Part shown: positions 10,461 to 22,283 of the stretch, one piece after another | Layout: each line of letters opens with the position of its first letter | Numbering within the stretch: the stretch's first letter is position 1 | Assembly (NCBI RefSeq): GCF_003641205.1 | Contig: NZ_CP032762.1 | Location: 3,596,001 to 3,660,000 of the forward strand | DNA: 64,000 nucleotides | Source of the DNA: Rhodococcus sp. P1Y | GTDB lineage: Bacteria > Actinomycetota > Actinomycetes > Mycobacteriales > Mycobacteriaceae | Reading direction: 5' to 3' | Position numbers and translations under genes: made by a program | The notes under the pieces: model-generated | What the model was told of the DNA's origin: nothing | What the model saw: the letters and a program-made list of their open reading frames with translations, nothing else | Database searches by the model: none

Positions 10461-11245
10461 AGCCCGCCGGTTGCCAGGAGGCCTCCGTCGACGCGAATGG
10501 TTTCACCGGTGATCCAGGACGACTCGTCCGACACCAGGAAGCCGACGAGACTCGCAACGTCCTCCGGCGTCCCGAGTCGCTTCATCGGATAAACCGATGC
10601 GGCCTTCTCCTCGCCTTCGGCGACCAGCGCTTCGGCGAACTTGGTCTTCACAACGCCCGGCGCAACTGCGTTGACTCGGATCGACGGGCCGAGCTGCCAG
10701 GCGAGTTCCTCGGTCAGCCGGATCAGTGCTGCCTTGGACGCTCCGTACGCGGCAATGACACCGGTCGAACGCAGCCCTGCAACGCTGGCAAGGTTGACGA
10801 CAGCGCCGCCGTGCTCGCCCATCCACGCGTGAAATGCTTCCTGCACGAACCCGAGCGTGGCGACCACGTTGGTATCGAAAATTTTCTTGACTCCGTCGAG
10901 GTCGGCGTCCATGAGAGATCCGTACACGGGGTTGATGCCGGTGTTGTTCACGAGGATGTCGAGGGACCCGAACTTCTCCACTGTCTGCGCCACCGCGTCC
11001 CGACGGGAGTCGCCGTCACCCGCATTGCCGGCGACGGCCAGGACTTCTGCGCCCTCGCCGGCACCGGCGAGAAGATCGCGAACCGCCTCCGCGAGAGGTT
11101 CCGGTTTGCGGGCAGTGATGGTTACGCGTGCGCCCCTGGCGAGAAGTTCGGCGGCGATTGCCTTCCCGATTCCTCGGCTGGCGCCTGTGACCAGAGCAAC
11201 TCGTCCGGTCAGGTTCTTGTTCGGTTCGGTGTTCGCAGCGGTCAT
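10457..11245 (-). CDS. SDR family oxidoreductase
   Basis: Classical short-chain dehydrogenase of 262 residues. The NAD(P) motif VTGASRGIGKA lies at about 19-29, NNTG (variant of NNAG) in the middle, a Ser near NLASVAG, and the YGASKAAL Tyr-x-x-x-Lys pair farther on, ending with VDGGLLATGG. FabG-like in sequence, but the chromosomal mycolic fabG is at 23.3 kb, so the substrate is unknown. It overlaps the lycopene cyclase-like gene, so a terpenoid or lipid substrate is possible, but this is inference only. The start is divergent from the ABC-F gene with a 171-bp gap. Confidence 0.88.
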   Translation of the reverse strand: MTAANTEPNKNLTGRVALVTGASRGIGKAIAAELLARGARVTITARKPEPLAEAVRDLLAGAGEGAEVLAVAGNAGDGDSRRDAVAQTVEKFGSLDILVNNTGINPVYGSLMDADLDGVKKIFDTNVVATLGFVQEAFHAWMGEHGGAVVNLASVAGLRSTGVIAAYGASKAALIRLTEELAWQLGPSIRVNAVAPGVVKTKFAEALVAEGEEKAASVYPMKRLGTPEDVASLVGFLVSDESSWITGETIRVDGGLLATGGL

Positions 11246-11416
11246 GGGCGAGACGTTACCGGTGTCACTGTCGAGTGTGTCCGAAGCACACCGTCGGAGG
11301 GGCTAAAATGAGTGGTTGCTCGGGTCGGAAGTCGACCGTCTCTCTTCTCTGGTGTATTGCCAGCGTCTCGGCCGACACAAGTTCTGCACCTCACCCGCAA
11401 TCGCTAGGAGCTTCGT

Positions 11417-13048
11417 GTGATCACCGCCACCGACTTGGAAGTTCGTGCCGGTGTCCGCACGTTGCTCTCGGCGCCAGGGCCTGCCCTCCGTATTCAGGGA
11501 GGTGACCGCATCGGCCTGGTCGGTCGAAACGGCGCAGGAAAGACGACAACGCTGCGCATTCTCGCGGGCGAGGGCGAACCGTACGCGGGTGCGGTAGTGC
11601 GGACCGGTGACCTGGGGTACCTGCCGCAGGATCCGAAGGAGGGCGACCTCGACGTTCTTGCAAAGAACCGGGTGTTGTCGGCTCGGGGTCTGGACACCCT
11701 TCTGAGCCAGATGGAGAAACAGCAGGCGCTCATGGCCGAGGTAGCCGACGAGAATCGGCTCGACCGCGCTGTGCGCAAGTACGGCGAACTCGAGGAACGC
11801 TTCGCCTCCCTCGGTGGATACGAAGCCGAGAGCGAAGCGGCTCGTATCTCCAACAGCCTCGGACTGCCGGATCGCATTCTGGGTCAAGCCCTGCGCACAC
11901 TGTCCGGTGGTCAGAGGCGACGTGTCGAGCTCGCCCGCATCTTGTTTGCGGCGTCGGACGGCAGCGGCGGCCGCTCGAACACGACCTTGTTGCTCGACGA
12001 GCCGACCAACCACCTCGACGCCGACTCGATCACCTGGCTTCGCGGTTTCCTGCAGAACCACGAAGGCGGACTCGTCGTGATCAGCCACGATGTGGAATTG
12101 CTGGGAGACGTCGTCAACCGTGTCTGGTTTCTCGACGCGGTGCGCGGTGAGGCAGACATCTACAACATGAACTGGAAGAAGTACCTCGACGCGCGTGCGA
12201 CCGACGAACAGCGCCGGCGTCGTGAACGCGCGAACGCAGAAAAGAAGGCAGGCGCGCTGCGCGTCCAGGCCGCCAAGATGGGCGCCAAGGCAACGAAAGC
12301 CGTCGCGGCACAGAACATGGCGAAGCGCGCCGACAAGTTGCTTGCCAACCTCGACGCCGAACGGGTGTCCGACAAGGTCGCTCATATTCGCTTTCCCGAG
12401 CCTGCGCCCTGCGGCAAGACGCCGCTCATGGCGAAGAACCTCACCAAGATGTACGGATCTCTCGAAATTTTCGCGGGTGTCGATCTGGCGATCGACAGGG
12501 GCAGCCGGGTGGTGGTGCTTGGACTCAACGGTGCGGGAAAGACGACATTGCTACGCATTCTGGCTGGCACCGAGAAAGCCGACACCGGTGACATCGAACC
12601 AGGCCACGGAATGCGCGTCGGGTACTTCGCGCAGGAACACGACACTCTCGACGACAACGCGTCGGTGTGGGACAACATCAGACACGCCGCTCCGGACACC
12701 GGAGAGCAGGAACTCCGGTCGCTGTTGGGAGCGTTCATGTTCACCGGACCCCAGCTGGAGCAGCCCGCCGGGACACTGTCCGGAGGCGAGAAGACCCGTC
12801 TCGCCCTGGCTGGCTTGGTGTCCTCGGCGGCAAACGTACTGCTGCTCGACGAACCGACCAACAACCTCGATCCAATTTCCCGCGAGCAGGTTCTCGACGC
12901 TCTCCGAAGCTACAAGGGCGCCGTCGTTCTCGTCACGCACGATCCGGGTGCAGCAGAAGCACTTTCACCCGAGCGGGTCATTCTTCTTCCCGATGGCACC
13001 GAGGACCATTGGTCTCAGGACTACCTCGAATTGATTCAGCTCGCGTAA
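11417..13048 (+). CDS. ABC-F family ATP-binding protein (ribosome-associated type)
   Basis: Protein of 543 residues with two fused ABC domains and no membrane segment. Walker A motifs are GRNGAGKTT (about residue 37) and GLNGAGKTT (about 373). Signatures are LSGGQRRR and LSGGEKTR, and Walker B motifs are LLLDEPTNHLD and LLLDEPTNNLD. A charged linker (about 250-320) corresponds to the P-site tRNA interaction motif. Such EttA/Uup-like proteins act on ribosomes; some give antibiotic resistance. The GTG at 11417 follows AGGAG at 11406-11410. Orthologous position to Rv1473. Whether it is a housekeeping or a resistance ABC-F cannot be told from sequence alone. Confidence 0.92.
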   Translation: MITATDLEVRAGVRTLLSAPGPALRIQGGDRIGLVGRNGAGKTTTLRILAGEGEPYAGAVVRTGDLGYLPQDPKEGDLDVLAKNRVLSARGLDTLLSQMEKQQALMAEVADENRLDRAVRKYGELEERFASLGGYEAESEAARISNSLGLPDRILGQALRTLSGGQRRRVELARILFAASDGSGGRSNTTLLLDEPTNHLDADSITWLRGFLQNHEGGLVVISHDVELLGDVVNRVWFLDAVRGEADIYNMNWKKYLDARATDEQRRRRERANAEKKAGALRVQAAKMGAKATKAVAAQNMAKRADKLLANLDAERVSDKVAHIRFPEPAPCGKTPLMAKNLTKMYGSLEIFAGVDLAIDRGSRVVVLGLNGAGKTTLLRILAGTEKADTGDIEPGHGMRVGYFAQEHDTLDDNASVWDNIRHAAPDTGEQELRSLLGAFMFTGPQLEQPAGTLSGGEKTRLALAGLVSSAANVLLLDEPTNNLDPISREQVLDALRSYKGAVVLVTHDPGAAEALSPERVILLPDGTEDHWSQDYLELIQLA

Positions 13049-13163
13049 TCGCCCTCGGTGAGGCGCCGTGGGATTCGGCTGTTCGCTCGTGGCACCGTAG
13101 CGCGTCATCTACCCTGGACAGGCGGGGGGAATTCGGTGAGTGCGGCGCTGACTGGAGGAACCC

Positions 13164-13433
13164 ATGGCGCGTGCGAGGGATGGATCGAAGGGCGTCGCGG
13201 CGGGTCGAGCGCGGGGTTCGGCGTATGCGAAAGGTGCTCGAATTACGGGAGATTCGCGCGATCGTTTGCAGACGACACTGCGCGAGCAGTACGAGGCAGG
13301 CGCCAGCATCCGGTCTCTCGCCGACCGGACCGGCCGATCGTACGGGTTCGTGCACAAGGTGCTCGCGGAGTCCGGCACGGTGTTGCGATCGCGCGGCGGA
13401 CCGAATCGTAAGAAAGTGACCGCGACGACCTGA
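13164..13433 (+). CDS. small helix-turn-helix DNA-binding protein
   Basis: An 89-residue basic protein. Residues about 30-75 form a helix-turn-helix resembling the resolvase/homeodomain-like type (LREQYEAGASIRSLADRTGRS, then YGFVHKVLAESG). The N-terminus is Arg/Ala/Gly-rich and the C-terminus basic. GGAGG lies just before the ATG. It matches the small conserved gene found after the ABC-F gene in mycobacteria (Rv1473A position). The target is unknown. It ends 10 bp before the convergent acnR stop. Confidence 0.85.
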   Translation: MARARDGSKGVAAGRARGSAYAKGARITGDSRDRLQTTLREQYEAGASIRSLADRTGRSYGFVHKVLAESGTVLRSRGGPNRKKVTATT

Positions 13434-13443
13434 CGTCGCTGTC

Positions 13444-14019
13444 CTATCCCGACGAATCCGGTTTCCGCACCGACTCCTCCACAAGATCGAGAACAGCCGA
13501 CAGGTTGTGGCCGCCCTGACCCGAAGCGATGCGCGCGACGACGCCGTCGAGAATGAGATCGAGGTACTCGACCATCACTTCCTGCGCTACGTCGTCGCGG
13601 AGTCGGCCCGCCGTCTTCTGACGGTCCAGCCGCGCAGCTGTGGCGTCGGTCAATTCGGCGGACTGTTCCGACCAGCTCTTTCTGAAATCCGGGTCGGTGC
13701 GCAGTCTTCTCGCGATTTCCAGCCTGGTACCGAGCCACTCGAAGCGGTCCGGTTCTTCGAGCATGTCCCGCATCACCTGAACGAGGCCCTGATTCGCGGC
13801 GACCTCGGCCATGCGGCGGGCATCTTCCTTCGCGAGGGCAAGGAACAGGCCGTCCTTGTCCTTGAAGTGATGAAAGATCGCCCCGCGAGAGAGTCCTGTC
13901 GACTCCTCGAGCCGGCGAACTGTCGCGCCTTCGTACCCGTACTCTCCGAAGCACTTTCGCGCGCCGTCGAGGATTTCACTCCGCCTCGCGGCCAACTGGT
14001 CTTCACTGACCTTGGGCAC
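13444..14019 (-). CDS. acnR: AcnR, TetR-family repressor of aconitase
   Basis: TetR regulator of 191 residues with an N-terminal HTH (GATVRRLEESTGLSRGAIFHHF, residues about 30-51) and an all-helical ligand domain. It lies immediately downstream of acn on the same strand, the same arrangement as AcnR in Corynebacterium glutamicum, where it represses acn. A candidate AcnR operator upstream of acn (17059-17078) supports the assignment. It is separated from acn by a 114-bp gap carrying a strong hairpin, so acnR may receive only partial read-through from acn. Confidence 0.88.
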   Translation of the reverse strand: MPKVSEDQLAARRSEILDGARKCFGEYGYEGATVRRLEESTGLSRGAIFHHFKDKDGLFLALAKEDARRMAEVAANQGLVQVMRDMLEEPDRFEWLGTRLEIARRLRTDPDFRKSWSEQSAELTDATAARLDRQKTAGRLRDDVAQEVMVEYLDLILDGVVARIASGQGGHNLSAVLDLVEESVRKPDSSG

Positions 14020-14054
14020 TGATGCCGTACCTACTCTCAGGAGAGTCCTCGAAC

Positions 14055-14096
14055 GGCGATGGGCCCGGAAGGCACTCGGCTTCCGGGCCCATCGCC
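14055..14096. terminator. 17-bp perfect hairpin between acn and acnR
   Basis: Arms 14055-14071 and 14080-14096 are perfectly complementary, with an 8-nt loop. No U-tract follows. Because acn is transcribed toward acnR, this is either the acn terminator or an attenuator/mRNA stabiliser setting the acn-to-acnR ratio. Confidence 0.8.
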
Positions 14097-14133
14097 GCCA
14101 ACGAGAAGATCACAACATTGGACGTGGAGCTGA

Positions 14134-17037
<2,904 letters not shown>

Positions 17038-17058
17038 TCACGTCTCGACGCCGAGTCT

Positions 17059-17078
17059 AACAGTACGCTTGTCCTGTT
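17059..17078. promoter_or_regulatory. candidate AcnR operator / acn promoter
   Basis: The inverted repeat AACAGTAC-GCTT-GTCCTGTT fits the CAGNAC-N4-GTNCTG pattern I recall for C. glutamicum AcnR. On the acn strand it lies inside a plausible promoter: TTCAAC, 16 nt, TAGACT. The site is about 115-135 bp before the acn GTG. The rest of the acn/17268 divergent region (16945-17267) shows no open reading frame I can support. Confidence 0.6.
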
Positions 17079-17267
17079 GAAACGAAGGGCAGCCTACATC
17101 TCTGCGGTTCTGCCCCGATGATCGATCTTCGTGCAGTTCGCGAACCTGCGCAATGCAGGGCATCCTCAGTCCGGCGCGAGCGGACGGTAAGTCGCGGATG
17201 CGACGGCGGGCTCATCACGTAGGGTTCGGGCCGATGAGACTGCCGCCGCTACTCGACTGGATTCTCC

Positions 17268-17858
17268 GTGACGCCTGAACCGATCCTGTCCATTTCCCCT
17301 CTCGGGGCCACGCTCCCCTTCAAGGCCGACGTACCGGCCGGCGTCGACGTCGACTCCATCGTGGCGGAGGTTGCGGCCGACGGCGTGAGCGCTCCGGCGT
17401 CGATCGAGGGCGACCTCCTTGCAACGGTCCAGCGAGCTCAGGAGAACGGCATCGACCTGGGCATCGTGGTGGTACCGGACAATCCACGCCACGACTCCCA
17501 GTTGCGCGACCTCGCAACCGCGGTAGGAGCCGAGGACGGCGGGACCGTGCTCGTGCTGAGTCCCGGTCAGGTCGGGTCGTTCAGCGACACGATCAGTCGA
17601 GTAACGCTCGAGGCAGGTCAGGACACGACGTATACCGGGAATCCTGTCGTGGCGGCGAACAACTTCGTGGACACACTGGTGGGGCCACAGGCTCCGTGGT
17701 CACTGATCACCGTTGTCCTGATCGTGATCGTCGCAGCGGGCGCGGCGGTCACAGCGGCCGCGAAGGTTCGTCGGCGAAACCGGGTGAAGGCCGTGGACTC
17801 CTCGGATGACGTCGACTCCTCGAACGACGCGAACGCTGCACCCGCCCCACGTACCTGA
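17268..17858 (+). CDS. DUF6676-type membrane protein (Rv1476-like)
   Basis: A 196-residue protein of unknown function. The soluble N-terminal part (about 1-140) has alternating strands and helices. One clear transmembrane segment spans about 144-166 (LITVVLIVIVAAGAAVTAAA), followed by a basic stop-transfer cluster (KVRRRNRVK) and an acidic Asp/Ser tail. It sits directly before the RipA-type hydrolase, as Rv1476 precedes ripA, so an envelope role is likely but unproven. The GTG start is chosen; no strong ribosome site is visible. Its stop codon lies within a 17-bp tandem repeat. Confidence 0.8.
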   Translation: MTPEPILSISPLGATLPFKADVPAGVDVDSIVAEVAADGVSAPASIEGDLLATVQRAQENGIDLGIVVVPDNPRHDSQLRDLATAVGAEDGGTVLVLSPGQVGSFSDTISRVTLEAGQDTTYTGNPVVAANNFVDTLVGPQAPWSLITVVLIVIVAAGAAVTAAAKVRRRNRVKAVDSSDDVDSSNDANAAPAPRT

Positions 17859-17899
17859 CACGACGACGTACCTGACACGACGACGTACCTGACACGACG
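17851..17899 (+). repeat. 17-bp tandem repeat, about 2.9 copies
   Basis: The unit GTACCTGACACGACGAC starts at 17851, 17868 and 17885 (the third copy is short by two bases). The first copy supplies the TGA stop of the upstream gene; the others are intergenic and add further TGA codons. It looks like a recent slippage expansion. Confidence 0.95.
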
Positions 17900-17909
17900 C
17901 CCGGCACCT

Positions 17910-17940
17910 TGCCCCTGGCCCTTCGGTCGGGGGCATTTTG
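17910..17940 (+). terminator. Rho-independent terminator after the DUF6676 gene
   Basis: An 11-bp stem (17910-17920 with 17925-17935, including two G-U pairs) with loop CTTC is followed by TTTT. It would end transcription from the 17268 gene, so ripA needs its own promoter. Confidence 0.7.
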
Positions 17941-18309
17941 ACGTTCGGTCGAAAAAGTCCAAAAAACTGTTTTTGTGGAACGTCCCATTTCAGCGCGTTT
18001 TCGCAGGTCGAATTACATTTGTGTCGTTTGTGACTGGAGTTTCCTTAGGGTGCAAAGTGTCGTACGGTGCCATTGGCACTGCTGGGGAAGGAGTGTCGCA
18101 GAGGGCAGAGGTCTACGCGGGTTCGCTCGCGGGGTCTGTGCTTCGGGTGTGGCTGACGTGGTCGACACCTGAGTTGTCGCTGCGCGCTTTCTCCCTGCCC
18201 GGTGAACGTGACGGTGACATCCGATCCGAGGTGTCTCCGAATTCGTTCGTCCGGCGTCGAAACCCTCCACGGGAGGGCTTCGCGAGAGCCGGGACCGAGG
18301 GAGACATTT
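17941..18309 (+). promoter_or_regulatory. long non-coding leader upstream of the RipA-type gene
   Basis: About 370 nt with no gene I can support. The first 60 nt are unusually A/T-rich for this genome (AAAAAG, AAAAAACTGTTTTTG). Near the end, two overlapping hairpins lie just before the AGGGAG ribosome site: CCCTCC(18263-18268)/GGAGGG(18272-18277), and GGCT(18276-18279)/AGCC(18287-18290). The stems share bases, so they cannot form together. An attenuator or riboswitch is possible, but I could not match a known class. Confidence 0.4.
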
Positions 18310-19794
18310 GTGAGGCGAGCATTTCGCGGCAGCAGCCGTAGCGCGTTCTCGGGCACGACGCGACTTCTGATCGCTGCTGGCGTGGTTGCAGCACTGCTCG
18401 GTGCTGCGACGGGTACCGCCTCTGCCGTTCCGCCGCCTCCGCCGAACCCGTCCGATTCCGACATCGCTGCGGCCGGATCACGCGTCGAGCAGCAACTTGG
18501 AGCCGTCGGCCAGCTCATCAATCAGGTCGCAGCGGCCAACCAGCAACTGGCACAACTCGACGCCGAGGTCGCGATAAAGCGGGAAGACGTGAACAAGGCG
18601 CTCGTCGATCTGCAGAACGCGCGCGACGCGGCCGACATCGCCGCACAGTTCGTAGTGACCGCTCAGCAGGCCCTCGCCGACGCCGGTACCCAAATCCAAG
18701 CTGCGCAACAGAAGTTCAACGAGTTCGCGGTCTCGAGTTACACACAGGGAAGCGGCGTCGCGTCCGTGTCTTCGTTCCTCGGGTCCAGCGGACCGGACGA
18801 CGTCCTGGACAGGGCACAGGTCCTGAAGGTTCTCTCCACCAGCCAGAACGCCGTCCTCGACGGATTGCAGCGCGCGCGCACCGAGCAGGCGAACAAGGAT
18901 TCGGCCGCCCGTGAGTCCAAGCAGCAAGCAGATGCAGCGTCGGCCGACGCCGAATCGAAGAAGGCCGATGCCGAGCAGGCGATCGAAACTGCTCGCGCAG
19001 CGCTCGACGCACAGGCTGCGCAGAAGGCAGAAATCGAAGGCCAGCGGGACTCGGCGCAGAGTCAACTGATCCTCGCGAGATCGGACGTCGCCGGCCTGGA
19101 AGGACAGCGCGACGCATACTCGGCGTGGGAGACCCAGAAGGCGGCCGAGGATGCGGCCATCGCCGCTGCTGCTGCGGCAGCGCGTGATGCCGCGGTACAG
19201 GCAGCCGCGCGGGTGGCAGCGAACCAGGCAGCGTCGGCAGCCGCCGCAGCCGCTGCAGCCGGCCAGCGATCTCACACGGACATCGACGACGACTCCAGTT
19301 CTGCGCCCACGACCACAACAACGCCGAAGAAGCCGAAGAGTTCGAGTCAGGCCAAGCCGTCGGTCACCGGCAGTGCCGCTGTCGAACTCGCGATCGATCG
19401 AGGAATGTCGCAACTCGGTGTCCCGTACTCGTGGGGAGGCGGAGACGAGAACGGTCCGACAAAGGGGATCCGTGACGGCGGCGTCGCAGACAGTTTCGGC
19501 GACTACAACAAGGTTGGGTTCGACTGCTCGGGTTTGATGATCTACGCGTTCGCCGGTCTCGGGATCTCGTTGCCGCACTACACCGGGTACCAGTACACCG
19601 CGGGCAAGCAGGTGCCGTCCTCCGACATGAAACGCGGTGACATGTTGTTCTACGGACCGAACGCGAGCCAGCACGTCGCGCTGTACCTGGGCGATGGAAA
19701 GATGCTCGAGGCTCCGCAGTCCGGCAGTGTGGTCAAGGTATCGCCGGTCCGCTACGACGGTATGACGCCGTACGCGGTTCGCATGGTGTCCTGA
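18310..19794 (+). CDS. RipA-type NlpC/P60 peptidoglycan endopeptidase
   Basis: Secreted D,L-endopeptidase that cuts peptidoglycan peptide stems, needed for cell separation in mycobacteria. I use GTG 18310 (AGGGAG 6 nt upstream), giving 494 residues with a signal peptide cut after about A39 (TASA). A long Ala/Gln/Glu-rich coiled coil covers about 50-325, then a Ser/Thr/Pro linker, then the NlpC/P60 domain at about 360-494. Catalytic C406 is in FDCSGLMIYAF and H455 in SQHVALYLG. The coiled coil likely keeps the enzyme inactive. Only one such gene is present, whereas M. tuberculosis has ripA and ripB in tandem. A longer frame from 18202 is less likely. Confidence 0.9.
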   Translation: MRRAFRGSSRSAFSGTTRLLIAAGVVAALLGAATGTASAVPPPPPNPSDSDIAAAGSRVEQQLGAVGQLINQVAAANQQLAQLDAEVAIKREDVNKALVDLQNARDAADIAAQFVVTAQQALADAGTQIQAAQQKFNEFAVSSYTQGSGVASVSSFLGSSGPDDVLDRAQVLKVLSTSQNAVLDGLQRARTEQANKDSAARESKQQADAASADAESKKADAEQAIETARAALDAQAAQKAEIEGQRDSAQSQLILARSDVAGLEGQRDAYSAWETQKAAEDAAIAAAAAAARDAAVQAAARVAANQAASAAAAAAAAGQRSHTDIDDDSSSAPTTTTTPKKPKSSSQAKPSVTGSAAVELAIDRGMSQLGVPYSWGGGDENGPTKGIRDGGVADSFGDYNKVGFDCSGLMIYAFAGLGISLPHYTGYQYTAGKQVPSSDMKRGDMLFYGPNASQHVALYLGDGKMLEAPQSGSVVKVSPVRYDGMTPYAVRMVS

Positions 19795-19908
19795 CACGGG
19801 GGTTGGGCAGTCGACCGGGGACAACCGGTCGGTACGACTAGGCTCGCGGTCGGGTGTCGGTAGCCTCGGGAGGGACAGTCGGTGTTCGCAGCCCGTCACC
19901 TGGAATAG

Positions 19909-21315
19909 TTGGCGACGGACATGCAGGGACGTGCCCGGCGAAATGTGTCGAGTGAAAGCGGTGGATTCTTGGTGGCATCACGTGACGGCAGCGAACCGAA
20001 CGGCGAAACGGGGAGCGGTTCGGGCCGAGCGGACGTAACCGGACTCGCCTCGGACGTGCAGATTCTCGAGAAGGCCGTCTACGAGGTCAAGCGAGTCATC
20101 GTCGGCCAGGATCGGCTGGTCGAACGCATCCTCGTCGGACTACTGGCCCGCGGGCACGTTCTCCTCGAAGGTGTTCCGGGCGTGGCCAAGACGCTCGCGG
20201 TCGAGACGTTCGCGAAGGTGGTGGGCGGATCGTTCTCGCGAGTCCAGTTCACTCCCGACCTGGTTCCGACGGACTTGATCGGAACTCGCATCTACCGGCA
20301 GGGACGTGAGGAATTCGACACCGAGCTCGGACCGGTCGTCGCAAACTTCGTACTGGCCGACGAGATCAACCGCGCGCCGGCGAAGGTCCAATCCGCGCTG
20401 CTGGAGGTCATGGCCGAGCGGCACGTGACGATCGGTGGCAAAACCTTCTCGATGCCTGACCCGTTCCTGGTGATGGCAACCCAGAACCCCATCGAGAACG
20501 AGGGTGTCTACCCGCTCCCCGAGGCGCAGCGAGACCGCTTTCTCTTCAAGATCGTCGTCGACTACCCGTCGGTCGAAGAAGAGCGAGAAATCGTCTACCG
20601 CATGGGAACCGCGGTGCCGGTGCCGAAGCAGATCCTCGACCCCGAGGAGCTCGTCCGCCTGCAGAAGGTGGCGAGCAGTGTGTTCGTGCATCACGCTCTC
20701 GTCGACTATGTCGTCCGCGTGATCGCAGCGACCCGGACACCGGAACAGCTCGGCCTGGACGACGTCGCCAGTTGGATCGCCTACGGCGCATCACCACGTG
20801 CGACGCTGGGCATCATCTCGGCCTCGCGCGCACTCGCTCTACTTCGCGGTCGTGATTACGTCGTACCGCAGGACGTGTTGGAAGTGATCCCGGACGTGCT
20901 TCGGCACCGCTTGGTCCTGTCGTACGACGCACTCGCAGATGAGGTCACTCCCGAGGACGTCATCACCAAGATCCTGCAGACCGTGGGACTGCCTCAGGTT
21001 GCACCGCAAGCAGTGGGCGGCGTTGCGAACCCAGCCGGTCCTGCCGCGCCGCAGCAGTTCCCGCAGCAACAATTCCCACCGCAGCAGCAGTTTCCACCGC
21101 AGCAGTTCGCGCAGCCGGGTCAGCAATTTGCACAGCCGGGTCAGAATGCGCAGCCGGGTCAGAATGCACAGCCGGGTCACCCCGTCCAACAGCCACCCGC
21201 GGGCCAGTTTCCCGGCAACGGTGGAACGGCAACGCAGGGGCAATACGAGCAACACGCTCCGTCTCTCGACAAGTCGACGACCCCCGAGTCGACCGCGGGT
21301 AGCCAGAAGCAGTGA
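19909..21315 (+). CDS. moxR: MoxR-family AAA+ ATPase
   Basis: AAA+ ATPase that acts as a chaperone with the neighbouring VWA proteins. Walker A GVPGVAKT is at 88-95, Walker [11 protein letters not shown] at about 148-157, and the sensor is in MATQNPIE. The core ends near residue 355. The rest is a low-complexity Pro/Gln tail with QFPPQQ and QPGQ repeats. The start is uncertain: TTG 19909, ATG 19921 or GTG 19972. Orthologous position to Rv1479. It forms an operon with the DUF58 and VWA genes by overlaps. Confidence 0.92.
   Translation: MATDMQGRARRNVSSESGGFLVASRDGSEPNGETGSGSGRADVTGLASDVQILEKAVYEVKRVIVGQDRLVERILVGLLARGHVLLEGVPGVAKTLAVETFAKVVGGSFSRVQFTPDLVPTDLIGTRIYRQGREEFDTELGPVVANFVLADEINRAPAKVQSALLEVMAERHVTIGGKTFSMPDPFLVMATQNPIENEGVYPLPEAQRDRFLFKIVVDYPSVEEEREIVYRMGTAVPVPKQILDPEELVRLQKVASSVFVHHALVDYVVRVIAATRTPEQLGLDDVASWIAYGASPRATLGIISASRALALLRGRDYVVPQDVLEVIPDVLRHRLVLSYDALADEVTPEDVITKILQTVGLPQVAPQAVGGVANPAGPAAPQQFPQQQFPPQQQFPPQQFAQPGQQFAQPGQNAQPGQNAQPGHPVQQPPAGQFPGNGGTATQGQYEQHAPSLDKSTTPESTAGSQKQ
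21051..21180 (+). repeat. Gln/Pro-coding short repeats in the moxR tail
   Basis: Imperfect short repeats code for [11 protein letters not shown] and then [13 protein letters not shown] units. The CAGCCGGGTCAGAATGC unit is nearly exact in consecutive copies. The region is likely disordered in the protein and prone to slippage. Confidence 0.85.
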
Positions 21316-22283
21316 GTGCGCGCCGACACGAGCCGAGGCCGCCGTCGTTCCGTGGCGGCGAAATCCGCGACCCCTCGCTTTCTGCTGCGCTGCGAACGCT
21401 CGAGCTGACGGTTCGACGCAGACTCGACGGTGTTCTACACGGTGACCACCTCGGGTTGATCCCCGGACCGGGATCCGAACCGGGGGACGCCAGGGAGTAC
21501 CAACCGGGTGACGACGTGCGTCAGATGGACTGGTCCGTCACCGCTCGGACGACGCACCCGCACGTTCGGCAGTCCGTGGCCGATCGTGAGCTGGAGACGT
21601 GGATGGTGCTCGATTTGTCGGCGAGCCTCGATTTCGGCACCACAGGGTGCGAGAAGCGTGATCTGGCCGTTGCGGCAGCGGCAGCGATCACCCACCTGAC
21701 CAGCGGCGGCGGTAACCGAATCGGTGCCGTCGTCGCGAACGGCGCCACGACGACCCGAATCCCGGCACGAGGGGGACAGGTGCACTCGCAGGCGATGTTG
21801 CGTGCCATTGCCACCACTCCCAGCGCGGCGGACGGTGTCCGCGGCGATTTGAAGGGGGCCATCGAAGCCTTGCGCAGGCCGCAGCGCAGACGCGGAATGG
21901 CCGTTGTCATCAGCGACTTTCTCGGCCCGATCGACTGGGAACGCTCACTGCGAGCGATCTCCGCGCGGCACGATGTGCTTGCCGTCGAGGTGGTCGACCC
22001 CCGTGACCTCGAGCTTCCCGACGTAGGAGATGTGGTGTTGCACGATCCCGAATCCGGGCGCACCCGAGAGTTCAGCACGACGCCGCAACTGCGAGCCGAT
22101 TTCGCCGAGGCCGCGGCCGCGCACAGGTCGGATGTGGAGCGGGTGCTTCGACGGTGTGGCGCGCCCAGGCTCACCCTGCGTACGGATGGCGACTGGATCG
22201 CCGACGTGGTCAGATTCGTGTCCTCGCGCAGACACACCCTCGGATCGAGCGCGGTCAACACGGCACGGGCAGGCCGCCGGTGA
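21312..22283 (+). CDS. DUF58 domain-containing protein
   Basis: A 323-residue protein with the DUF58 signature [18 protein letters not shown] (about residues 64-80) and a VWA-like core beginning [16 protein letters not shown]58 proteins are regular partners of MoxR ATPases; the molecular role is unclear. The GTG start overlaps the moxR stop and its own stop overlaps the next start (GTGA). Orthologous position to Rv1480. Confidence 0.92.
   Translation: MSARRHEPRPPSFRGGEIRDPSLSAALRTLELTVRRRLDGVLHGDHLGLIPGPGSEPGDAREYQPGDDVRQMDWSVTARTTHPHVRQSVADRELETWMVLDLSASLDFGTTGCEKRDLAVAAAAAITHLTSGGGNRIGAVVANGATTTRIPARGGQVHSQAMLRAIATTPSAADGVRGDLKGAIEALRRPQRRRGMAVVISDFLGPIDWERSLRAISARHDVLAVEVVDPRDLELPDVGDVVLHDPESGRTREFSTTPQLRADFAEAAAAHRSDVERVLRRCGAPRLTLRTDGDWIADVVRFVSSRRHTLGSSAVNTARAGRR

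Noticed and set aside
17851-17899. CRISPR array
   Set aside because: The 17-bp units are contiguous without spacers and no cas genes are present.
17941-18309. ydaO/c-di-AMP riboswitch before the RipA-type gene
   Set aside because: I could not find the conserved core by eye. It is reported only as an unclassified leader.
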